64,000 nucleotides of DNA from positions 1-64,000 of IMG/VR virus record IMGVR_UViG_3300035210_000189, one strand, 5' to 3'. Both the position numbers and the translations under genes were made by a program. Positions 57,108 to 64,000 of the stretch are shown in pieces (position 1 is the first letter of the stretch; each line of letters opens with the position of its first letter). Under the pieces are notes generated by a model that saw only the letters and a list, made by a program, of their open reading frames with translations, ran no database searches and was not told where the DNA came from. The stretch comes from a virus.

Positions 57108-57527
57108 ATGATTGAGTTTACAGAGTTTGTAAAAAAAGCAGTAGTGTTTGCAAATGTGTCCGTGGATGTTTTAACTTCGCGTGATTACTCGTTAACCGAA
57201 CAGTGTATTGAAGCGTTAGATGACAAAGTGCTGGAAACTGCTGTGATCGAAAAAGTTTGGGTTTCTGGTGGTGTCTCAGGCAACGATTGCTATGAGTATT
57301 TGAATAGAACCGTAGACAGTGAAGGTGAACAAGAGATTATTCCAGAAGTTTTGGGATTGTTGAGAAGTCTAGGTCGTGATGACGTTGACAGTTCAGTAAT
57401 AGAATCAATGGTTCAAAGGCATTCATTTGATGAAGAACCAGATTACTATTTTAACTACTACGAGTATTCAAAAGTGTATGTGAACCTGAAAGCGTTGTAT
57501 GATAAATTTTTGGTGAAAGCTGAATAA
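57108..57527 (+). CDS. WVSGG-motif protein, copy 2
   Basis: 139 aa, RBS AAGGAG, ATG 57108. Same order of blocks as copy 1: EFVKKAVVFA, VWVSGGVSGNDCYEY, PDYYFNYYEYSKVYVNLKALYD. Sequence identity is moderate, so the duplication is not recent. Ends at a TTCG terminator. Function unknown. Confidence 0.65.
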   Translation: MIEFTEFVKKAVVFANVSVDVLTSRDYSLTEQCIEALDDKVLETAVIEKVWVSGGVSGNDCYEYLNRTVDSEGEQEIIPEVLGLLRSLGRDDVDSSVIESMVQRHSFDEEPDYYFNYYEYSKVYVNLKALYDKFLVKAE

Positions 57528-57550
57528 TTTAATCTTAGCATTATGTTATA

Positions 57551-57578
57551 AAAAAACCTCACTTCGGTGGGGTTTTTT
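57551..57578 (+). terminator. intrinsic terminator
   Basis: AACCTCAC-TTCG-GTGGGGTT with A-run before and T-run after. Confidence 0.92.
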
Positions 57579-57651
57579 ATTGTTTAATTATTATGGTTCT
57601 GTTATAATGAGGCTAATGACTTGCATTGCTTTGAGGCAAAGGAGATAACAC

Positions 57652-57885
57652 ATGAGTCGCGGCGAATCCACTGAAATGATTTCAACTACCTTCTATATTG
57701 GATGGTATTACTTACGGACTGTTCGTCAATACTTGGATGATATTATTGAAAATAAGGGCTGGCCTATTCAATATCAAGAGTCCATGTGGATTTTCGAAAA
57801 CAAGTTTGTTTTGTATGGCCCACAAGGTGATATTATGTATGTTAAAACAAAAATCGAAAAATATTTGAGTGAGTTGCAATTTTAA
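57652..57885 (+). CDS. small hypothetical protein
   Basis: 77 aa, RBS AAAGGAG, ATG 57652, TATAAT at 57603. Aromatic-rich alpha/beta (FYIGWYYLRTVRQYLDDI); no signal peptide. The last 4 bp overlap the end of the convergent membrane-protein operon. Unrecognised. Confidence 0.6.
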   Translation: MSRGESTEMISTTFYIGWYYLRTVRQYLDDIIENKGWPIQYQESMWIFENKFVLYGPQGDIMYVKTKIEKYLSELQF

Positions 57886-58898
57886 ATTAAAAAAGGATTT
57901 TCAAGTTCTTTCACATTTTCAACTGTCTTAATGAATAGATAAATAATGGATTGTTTCTTGTCTTTTTTCATCTTTTCAATTTCGTTCATTGCAACCGCCA
58001 ACCCTTTATTTTTATAGACATCAAGCAAATGTAAATCGTTGTCTTTATGTTGAAGTAGACGATTGTATCTACCTACTTTTGTCCCTTCATAATACTTACC
58101 CAACTTTTCTTTTAAATATTCATTATTTATTGTTTCATATTTTGCATAAAAAGTTTCGACTATCTTAAAAATTTCATCATTAGATGGTTTGTTAGTTCTT
58201 ACATATATGAACAGCCCCATAAAATCTTTATAATCATTAGATGATCTTTCCACTGACATCAATCCATCATTATAGAACTCAACATTTAATAGGTTGACTT
58301 TTGCTTTAATGACAGGTGTGCCTGCGGTTGTGTATTTACTGATTGCCTCAATTACTCTGTTATACATGTTTACTCTTAAAATATTTACATGTAAATTCAT
58401 GATCAGTGTTAACAACATAAAAGACACTGAAATTGTTGCTATCATTTTTATGTTTTTGAGGTCTTTCCTGTATACGAATAACACACTCAAAATAGAAATA
58501 ATGATGTAGTAATATTCAAAACTCATTGACTTTGTATCTGTGATTAATTCTTCGCTATACTGTGTTAAAAAATTAGACGTTGTAAGAAATTTAATCAATA
58601 TCAGTAAAACAATTTGAACCTTTAATGCTGTTGCTACTTTTTGACTAGTTTCACCTGACCCAGTATACAGAATAATGGTGATAATATTTAGTATTGGAAG
58701 CATAATATAAGTTACACTGAAATAATAACTTAATGTCACTCTCCAATATTCAGTTGGAGTTCCTGTTAACATTTCGTCTTGATACAATACTTTATTTATA
58801 TAGCCTGTTGTATCTAACCAGCCAAAATATCCAATAATAATGTATATGATATTAATAGCTAATATGTTGAGCATTACTTTCGTTGTTATTATTTTCAT
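57882..58898 (-). CDS. multi-TM membrane protein, family M copy (third in operon)
   Basis: 338 aa from ATG 58898 (AGAGAG upstream). About five helices: LNILAINIIYIIIGYFGWL, LSYYFSVTYIMLPILNIITII, KVQIVLLILIKFL, YYYIIISILSVLFVY, KMIATISVSFMLLTLIMNL, then a 150-aa soluble domain with KPSNDEIFKIVETFYAKYETINNEYLKEKLG and YNRLLQHKDNDLHLLDVYKNKG. It shares GTPxEYWxxxxxYYFSxxYI and the whole C-terminal plan with the next two. Inner-membrane; function unknown. Confidence 0.72.
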   Translation of the reverse strand: MKIITTKVMLNILAINIIYIIIGYFGWLDTTGYINKVLYQDEMLTGTPTEYWRVTLSYYFSVTYIMLPILNIITIILYTGSGETSQKVATALKVQIVLLILIKFLTTSNFLTQYSEELITDTKSMSFEYYYIIISILSVLFVYRKDLKNIKMIATISVSFMLLTLIMNLHVNILRVNMYNRVIEAISKYTTAGTPVIKAKVNLLNVEFYNDGLMSVERSSNDYKDFMGLFIYVRTNKPSNDEIFKIVETFYAKYETINNEYLKEKLGKYYEGTKVGRYNRLLQHKDNDLHLLDVYKNKGLAVAMNEIEKMKKDKKQSIIYLFIKTVENVKELENPFLI

Positions 58899-58962
58899 TT
58901 TTTTTCTCTCTATCACAATGATCATAAACCAATCAGGCAGATTGGTTTATTTTTTATTCTTA

Positions 58963-59979
58963 TTAATTATTGACAATTTCTTTCTTTTCTTCAACTTTCT
59001 TTGGTTCCTGTTTCTCGGCACTAATAAGTAATCTTAATATCGAACCTTTCTTTGATATTTCTATTTCTTTTAGTGCGGCTTCTAAACCTTGTGTTTTATA
59101 AATATCAATAATTTTCATGTCATTTTCTTTATACAAATGCATTTTGTTATTAAGAGCTAACCTCGTTTGTTTGGCATCATCACCCATTTTTTCTTTTAAA
59201 TAGGTTTCATCATAATGAACGTGATTAGCATAAAAGTTTTCTACCATTTTAAATAGTTCTTCATTACTTGGCTTATTTATTCCAGCATAAACCAAGAGAT
59301 CAAGGTAATTAGTTTGGTTCTCCGTCAATCTATCTAAGGTAGATACACCGTCTTCATAACTTTCAGCCCCGAATAAAGTGACCTTATGTTTCATAAGTGG
59401 TGAGCCAACAGGTTTTAGTTTACTCATAACAATTGCTGATTTGTTTGCCAAATCAACTCTTAAAATATTATTTTCTATATTCAAAATAAATGAAACCAGT
59501 AAACATGCTGAGGTTACAGCAACTAGACCTACTTTGTTTTTGAAATTAAAGTTATAGACTAATATGGCACTAGCAATTGCTACAATGACATAATAAATAC
59601 CAAATGTAGAAGGTTCAAATGCTTCAATTGGCGTTTTATTATAGCCGTCAATAATAAACACTGTGATTATACTGATCACGGTGGTGATAAACAATTGTAG
59701 GATTAAAGCGGCTGACACCTTTCGCATGATTTCGCCTTGTCCTCTATAAAAAAGGATTACTAGGTAGTTAATCACAAAAAAAGCTATAAAAACGATACTA
59801 AAATAATAATCTTTTTTTGCTGTCCAATACTCTTCTGGTGTGCCTGTTGTTAAATCGGCTGTTGCTATCAGACCATTTAAAAATCCTGCAGAGTTCATTA
59901 CTCCAAAATATCCAATTGTAATCAATGCCATATTTATGAGCAAAAACGCTAATGCTACTTTATTACCTATTATTTTCAT
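58963..59979 (-). CDS. multi-TM membrane protein, family M copy (second in operon)
   Basis: 338 aa, same length and topology as the previous entry. Shared: TTGTPEEYWTAKKDYYFSIVFI, KPSNEELFKMVENFYANH, YDETYLKEKMG, MKIIDIYKTQGLEAALKEIE. Overlaps the upstream gene by 17 nt and carries GGGG before its ATG. Three tandem diverged copies suggest a hetero-oligomer or variants with different specificity. The C-terminal tail is Lys/Glu-rich. Confidence 0.72.
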   Translation of the reverse strand: MKIIGNKVALAFLLINMALITIGYFGVMNSAGFLNGLIATADLTTGTPEEYWTAKKDYYFSIVFIAFFVINYLVILFYRGQGEIMRKVSAALILQLFITTVISIITVFIIDGYNKTPIEAFEPSTFGIYYVIVAIASAILVYNFNFKNKVGLVAVTSACLLVSFILNIENNILRVDLANKSAIVMSKLKPVGSPLMKHKVTLFGAESYEDGVSTLDRLTENQTNYLDLLVYAGINKPSNEELFKMVENFYANHVHYDETYLKEKMGDDAKQTRLALNNKMHLYKENDMKIIDIYKTQGLEAALKEIEISKKGSILRLLISAEKQEPKKVEEKKEIVNN

Positions 59980-60994
59980 TTTTTTCCCCTAAGTTAATAT
60001 TTTCTTTATTTTTCTTTATTTTTATTAAAGCTGACAATAATGTTTTATTCTTTGTTTCATTTAGTGCTTGCATTGCAGCCTTAACACCATCTTTTTTGTA
60101 TATATTAATTAACCTTATGTCTTCATCTTTATATTTCATTAAATTATTATATTGATGTATTTTTGTTGCTTTTATTTCATAACCAATTTTACTTTTCAAA
60201 TACGCTTCATCTTTTGGTATAAAATTATCATGAAACTTTTCCATTATCTCAAAGATGTCTTCATTACTGAATTCATTATATGTAAGATAATGAAATAATT
60301 TAACATAATCAGTATAGTTTTCTGTTGCTCTTTCTATGGTGACTACACCATCTGGTAGGCTCTCTCCACTTAGCAACGTAGCCTTGTGTTTATAAAGTGG
60401 TGTTCCTTCTTTGTTAAATGCCATACTATGTTCAGTGATTATATTTGTGATACTAGCACTTAAAATATTTCCTTGAAAGTTAATTAAAATTGCTACGCTT
60501 AGACAAGCAATAGCTGTTAGACTCATCATTCTGACATTCTTTAAGTTATTAATATTTGAGAGATAGACAGCAATCGCTGCTATTATTAAACAATAAATAT
60601 TAAAAGATGTTGGATTGTATTCAGTTAAAACTCTTATTTTATTTTCTGATAATGATTGTATGGCACCATAAAAAATAAATATAATGCTGTAAATCAATAT
60701 TTGAACTTTTAAAGCAAATGCTATTATTCTTGTTGTTGCTGTTTTTCCAAAATATAATAATATTAACAAATAGCTTACGATATAAAATAATATGTAGACT
60801 ATACTGAATACTAAATTCGTGTTTAGTTTTATATATTCTGATTCTGTTCCAGTTATATATTTGTAAGGACCAGCAGTACTGTATAAAAAACCAGCCGCTT
60901 CTGTTATTCCCATGTAACTTAATGCAATTAGTATTACGTTTATTAATGCTATTGCGATCACAAGTTTACCGCTTATTATGTTTTCAATTTTCAT
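59963..60994 (-). CDS. multi-TM membrane protein, family M copy (first in operon)
   Basis: 343 aa, most diverged of the three but with the same blocks: SGKLVIAIALINVILIALSYMG, TGTESEYIKLNTNLVFSIVYI, FSNEDIFEIMEKFHDNFIPKDEAYLKSKIG, IRLINIYKKDGVKAAMQAL. Its ATG overlaps the stop of the DUF1643 gene (ATGA), so translation is coupled to it. Also resembles the 20193 protein in layout. Confidence 0.72.
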   Translation of the reverse strand: MKIENIISGKLVIAIALINVILIALSYMGITEAAGFLYSTAGPYKYITGTESEYIKLNTNLVFSIVYILFYIVSYLLILLYFGKTATTRIIAFALKVQILIYSIIFIFYGAIQSLSENKIRVLTEYNPTSFNIYCLIIAAIAVYLSNINNLKNVRMMSLTAIACLSVAILINFQGNILSASITNIITEHSMAFNKEGTPLYKHKATLLSGESLPDGVVTIERATENYTDYVKLFHYLTYNEFSNEDIFEIMEKFHDNFIPKDEAYLKSKIGYEIKATKIHQYNNLMKYKDEDIRLINIYKKDGVKAAMQALNETKNKTLLSALIKIKKNKENINLGEKNENNR

Positions 60995-61479
60995 TTTTCT
61001 TCACTTAATTTAAATTCTATGAATGTCTGATCGCCTTTTATGTACAATGGGTGTTTTGGCATACCGGCTTTGGTAGTCCCTAAACAATACATTTCAACGC
61101 CTAACTCACTCAGCATGTTGTAGACTTCAATCACTCTATTCATCTTGGCATTTCCACCCCAAGCACAAATGATTTTTTTATTACTGGTAAATAAGTTCTT
61201 CAAATATTCATCATTTTCACAACCCACCGGATCTTCGGTTAACCAGAGACTTTTTGGTGTGGGTGAACGATACGCATAAAGATTGACTACTTTGAGTGAA
61301 TCGTATCCATTATCTTTCGCAAATTGAATACATCGTCTAATCGTGGGATCATCAAGCATGGCATCTGCAGTGCTTGGATTTAGCATACAAAATATGGCGG
61401 GATTATTGGCGTTTTCTACGAAGTCTCTACCTAGTTCATAACGGTATTTTTGACACTGACTAATGATGGCTGTTTTCAT
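60991..61479 (-). CDS. DUF1643-family protein
   Basis: 162 aa. CQKYRYELGR near the start, FCMLNPSTADAMLDDPTIRRC, GYDSLKVVNLYAYRSPTP, DPVGCENDEYL, CAWGGNA and MYCLGTTKAGMPKHPLY cover the complete DUF1643 family pattern. Cytosolic; biochemical role unknown in the family, common in phages and mobile elements. Heads the operon with three membrane proteins; its promoter should lie at about 61490-61560. Confidence 0.87.
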   Translation of the reverse strand: MKTAIISQCQKYRYELGRDFVENANNPAIFCMLNPSTADAMLDDPTIRRCIQFAKDNGYDSLKVVNLYAYRSPTPKSLWLTEDPVGCENDEYLKNLFTSNKKIICAWGGNAKMNRVIEVYNMLSELGVEMYCLGTTKAGMPKHPLYIKGDQTFIEFKLSEEK

Positions 61480-61569
61480 ATTTAAATTCTCCTTATCGCA
61501 TAATATAACAAAGAAAACTTAAGTCAAAAAATCAGGTTATATTTTATTAAATAATGTTGATTTATAAGT

Positions 61570-61643
61570 AATACACAATGTATTAGCATTATAGTGTATA
61601 TATACAAAGTATGATTGCTTTATTTATTTTAATACTATACACT
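61570..61643. repeat. palindromes in divergent promoter region
   Basis: AATACA-CAA-TGTATT (61570-61584), GTATATATAC (61596-61605) and the pair AGTGTATA (61593-61600)/TATACACT (61636-61643). Located between the DUF1643 operon and the secreted protein genes. Operator sites for a dimeric regulator are plausible; AT-rich chance palindromes cannot be excluded. Confidence 0.45.
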
Positions 61644-61666
61644 GTCTTGCAAAATAGGAGCACCTT

Positions 61667-62176
61667 ATGAAATATTTTCTAATCCTGATTATTGTGCTTT
61701 TGAGTGGTATGTTGGTCAATGCTAACGATCCTGACATCGTATCCCCTAACTATGACATAACGGTCACTGATAAAAATAAAACGGTTAATCTTGTTATTCC
61801 ATCCAGTCTTGGACAAATATCCTATGCATCTATCGGAGAAGGAAAAGAAGATACCTTAATAGACTGTCTGATCAGTTTAGGTGAAATTGATGATTTAAAT
61901 GTCAAAACATCTGTTTATAACATTAAACGAATTGGTGCTGACATCTCTATTTACACATTATCTAAGAATAATGATCAATTTAAAGTAATGGTGGTCTACA
62001 CCAAACCAGAAATCAGATTAGACGATAATTTAACCAATAACGATCAGCGGTGTGATTTCTTAAACAGTGTTTCACCTACTATTAAATGGCTTGGTAACCT
62101 TAATATTGGACAAACTACAATTATTGTGACTCCTGATGGTAACGAGTTATATTTACAGATAACTAAATCTAAATAG
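61667..62176 (+). CDS. small secreted protein, paralogue family E copy 1
   Basis: 169 aa, RBS AGGAGC, ATG 61667. Signal peptide MKYFLILIIVLLSGMLVNA. Mature: beta-rich, with VNLVIPSSLGQISYASIGEGKED, a Cys at DCLIS and another at RCDF (probable disulfide), then WLGNLNIGQTTIIVTPDGNELYLQIT. The last block is shared with the next two genes. Periplasmic or secreted; family unknown. Confidence 0.72.
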   Translation: MKYFLILIIVLLSGMLVNANDPDIVSPNYDITVTDKNKTVNLVIPSSLGQISYASIGEGKEDTLIDCLISLGEIDDLNVKTSVYNIKRIGADISIYTLSKNNDQFKVMVVYTKPEIRLDDNLTNNDQRCDFLNSVSPTIKWLGNLNIGQTTIIVTPDGNELYLQITKSK

Positions 62177-62236
62177 AAGTCCATTGTATATTTAAGTTAA
62201 GAGAGTATAATACTTGTAAACTTCGGAGACTTCATT

Positions 62237-62758
62237 ATGTTTAAATCATTATTGGCTATTGGTGTATTGTTGGCGTCAGGATTAATACATGCAGCAGAAA
62301 TAGACGATGCTGTCTATACTGTTAACTTTACTGACAAACATAACAAAATTATAGGATTTGAAGAGCTTGAGGTAGGTAATATGTCCTATGGTGGTATTGG
62401 TTCAATGAAAGATAAGAATAAGATTTCTAATTGTGTTATTGACGTTGATGATCCTTTGGCTCCACCTATACCTATTGAAATTTATTCAGCAACCGACTCA
62501 GATACGTTCGTTTCTGTTTTTACGATTTCAAAAATTAGAGATACATTTCATATGATTATATCACTTAAATATGAAGAAGATTTTTCAACCGAAAACTCTA
62601 TTAAAATTAATGACAAATGTACAATTGCTAATAATGTAGCCACTTTAATTGATGTTAACTGGGCTGGTGATATTAATGTTGGTGAAAAGAAAACTATAAA
62701 ACTTCCTAACAATAATGAACTTTATATGGAAGTTATTGAAGGTTATCCAGAACCATAA
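62237..62758 (+). CDS. small secreted protein, paralogue family E copy 2
   Basis: 173 aa, RBS CGGAG, ATG 62237. Signal peptide MFKSLLAIGVLLASGLIHA. Shares with copy 1 the order xVNFTDKxxxI, MSYGGIGSMKDK, Cys (NCVI), Cys (KCTI) and WAGDINVGEKKTIKLPNNNELYMEV. Its leader resembles that of the 2247/2823 genes (CGGAG and MFKSL). Function unknown. Confidence 0.72.
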   Translation: MFKSLLAIGVLLASGLIHAAEIDDAVYTVNFTDKHNKIIGFEELEVGNMSYGGIGSMKDKNKISNCVIDVDDPLAPPIPIEIYSATDSDTFVSVFTISKIRDTFHMIISLKYEEDFSTENSIKINDKCTIANNVATLIDVNWAGDINVGEKKTIKLPNNNELYMEVIEGYPEP

Positions 62759-62828
62759 AATCCATATTTTAATATGATTGCAATTCTCTTTTTAAAAGAT
62801 ATAATTTATACTTTATAGGAGAATTACA

Positions 62829-63362
62829 ATGTTAAAACAAATTTTTATTGCAGGATCTTTATTGATCGCTTCGATATCCGCTTATGCTGTTGATGAAATA
62901 CCAAAATTATATAACTTTGATTTTAAAGATGACAAGGGAACCATTTCTTTTTCGTTAACGACACCCATTGGTAAAATGATCCCTATTCAAATCGCACAAG
63001 AAGATAAAGATAAAAGTTCTACATGCTTTCTTACATTAAATGATGAATTTGAAACTTCAACGCTTGAAGCTAAACAAAAAGTTAATCTTGGTATAACTGC
63101 GACTATTTATCCTTCCACTATCAAAGATGATGATATTAAATTGATGTTAGTTCTTAACAAACAAGAATACATTGCTTCAGAATCTCCACATGACCCTGTT
63201 AAACTTGGTGATACTTGCGATTTTTCTAACAGTCTTTCTGTAGTAGAAAATACTAACCTGCAGTGGATTGGCAATATTAAAGTGGGCAAAAAAGTAAAAG
63301 TTAAGTTATCTAACGATAATACTCTCTTTATTACAGCGACAGAAGTTAAACCAGACGCTTAA
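62829..63362 (+). CDS. small secreted protein, paralogue family E copy 3
   Basis: 177 aa, RBS AGGAGA, ATG 62829. Signal peptide MLKQIFIAGSLLIASISAYA. Shared blocks: YNFDFKDDKGTISFSLTTPIGKM, two Cys (TCFL, TCDF), WIGNIKVGKKVKVKLSNDN and TLFITATEV. Each copy has its own RBS and a 60-70 nt gap, so the three are separate or weakly linked transcripts. Confidence 0.72.
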   Translation: MLKQIFIAGSLLIASISAYAVDEIPKLYNFDFKDDKGTISFSLTTPIGKMIPIQIAQEDKDKSSTCFLTLNDEFETSTLEAKQKVNLGITATIYPSTIKDDDIKLMLVLNKQEYIASESPHDPVKLGDTCDFSNSLSVVENTNLQWIGNIKVGKKVKVKLSNDNTLFITATEVKPDA

Positions 63363-63367
63363 TTATT

Positions 63368-64000
63368 ATGAACGAACATGTTTGTAAAATTAAACAAACA
63401 CTGCGTCAATTAGGCTTTTCACTATCAATTGTGGAGAGTCTAACTGATTCACACTTCCATTATTCAACTGAAAACGAACATTTCAAACACTCAAAATATA
63501 TTATTTCAGATTCTTCTAATATAAAAATTTTTGAATTAGAACTCTATGAATATAATGACTATAATACAATTAGTTTAAAGTTTGAACAGCAGCAAGAGAT
63601 TCTTAAAAGAATTAATCTTACAACTTATGATAAAAAAAATCTTTATCGTTACTGCACTCTTCATTTCGATAAAAAGTATGACTTCTTACACCTCAGCATC
63701 AGTGATGGCTTGGACATTATTACTGATAAATTAAAATATTCGTTTGACATTTTTATATGGTTTGACTTTGACATTAATTTAGATTTACAACGAATTAAAG
63801 TTTCTGGATACACTCATTCTGGAACTGAACTTTTATTTGATATTAGTAAGAATAAAGAAAATATACTTCCTATTGATGATGAACTCTTGTTGATTGAATT
63901 TCTTCAATATCAATATAATGATGATATTATTGGTTACGTTCCTGAGTTCTATATACCAGCCGCCTATGATTTCAATTCAGATGAATTTAACATCCGTATT
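63368..64000 (+). CDS. hypothetical protein, 3' end outside window
   Basis: ATG 63368, 5 nt after the previous stop; open to the last base (211 codons and continuing). Cytosolic, acidic, alpha/beta with FDIFIWFDFDINLDLQRIKVSG in the second half. Size and style resemble the M-x-x-I tailed proteins, but the C-terminus is not in the window, so this cannot be tested here. Confidence 0.6.
   Translation, partial: MNEHVCKIKQTLRQLGFSLSIVESLTDSHFHYSTENEHFKHSKYIISDSSNIKIFELELYEYNDYNTISLKFEQQQEILKRINLTTYDKKNLYRYCTLHFDKKYDFLHLSISDGLDIITDKLKYSFDIFIWFDFDINLDLQRIKVSGYTHSGTELLFDISKNKENILPIDDELLLIEFLQYQYNDDIIGYVPEFYIPAAYDFNSDEFNIRI

Noticed and set aside
1-64000. CRISPR array, insertion sequence, integrase or att site
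   Set aside because: No regularly spaced repeats, no transposase- or recombinase-like protein and no terminal inverted repeats with target duplications were found anywhere in the window.
1-64000. Phage structural or DNA replication module
   Set aside because: No capsid, portal, terminase, tail, helicase or replicative polymerase is recognisable. The phage-like genes present are accessory types also found on plasmids, so a phage assignment is not supported.

Overview
The window is 64 kb of AT-rich, Gram-negative-type DNA. It has no rRNA, no ribosomal protein or core metabolic genes, and no recognisable replication, partition, transposase or virion genes. It holds about 90 mostly small genes, the great majority unrecognised. 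Lipoprotein signals with lipoboxes, Sec signal peptides, a class III prepilin leader and clean sigma70-type promoters (TTGnnn-16/17-TATAAT) point to the accessory region of a very large mobile element in an AT-rich gammaproteobacterium. A conjugative megaplasmid fits best because of the PilV-like prepilin, Ig-like surface proteins, dedicated signal peptidase and many exported proteins. Phage-type accessory genes (RNA ligase, KTSC, a Cys-rich CxxCPF protein, a tRNA) mean a jumbo phage or phage-plasmid cannot be excluded. The host genus cannot be fixed from sequence alone.

Layout. 1-13.3 kb: end of an HExxH protein, a lipoprotein, twin secreted proteins, and two large minus-strand Ig-like secreted proteins (785 and 963 aa) separated by small genes. 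13.4-20.1 kb: tRNA-Arg(CCG), a five-gene minus-strand operon ending in three paralogues, and a membrane-protein gene broken by a nonsense codon. 20.2-26.7 kb: a multi-TM protein, a large structured non-coding RNA with its own promoter and terminator and a tRNA-like 3' end, a three-gene paralogue operon, a 49-aa exported peptide and a methyltransferase. 26.7-37.2 kb: small genes, signal peptidase I, a possible polymerase-palm protein, the PilV-like prepilin, a KTSC protein and a deaminase-like protein. 37.2-48.8 kb: membrane and exported proteins, many small genes, and two convergent paralogue pairs around an inverted-repeat-rich intergenic region. 48.9-57.9 kb: an Rnl5-type RNA ligase, a GNAT acetyltransferase, a calcineurin-like phosphoesterase and small genes. 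57.9-64 kb: a DUF1643 gene heading an operon of three paralogous multi-TM proteins, then three secreted paralogues and a partial gene.

Organisation. Most plus-strand genes are monocistronic, with a TATAAT box 20-50 nt upstream and an intrinsic terminator (often a TTCG or TTAG loop) downstream. Minus-strand genes tend to form operons. Local gene duplication is pervasive.

Two observations stand out. First, twelve otherwise dissimilar cytosolic proteins of 207-303 aa, spread over 35 kb and both strands, end in nearly the same peptide, hydrophobic-x-M-x-x-I-COOH with Met at -4. This suggests a shared C-terminal sorting or secretion tag. Second, the RNA at about 22.98-23.45 kb does not match the canonical tmRNA, RNase P or intron motifs I could check. 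It combines a 360-nt structured body with a degenerate tRNA-like domain ending in CCA.
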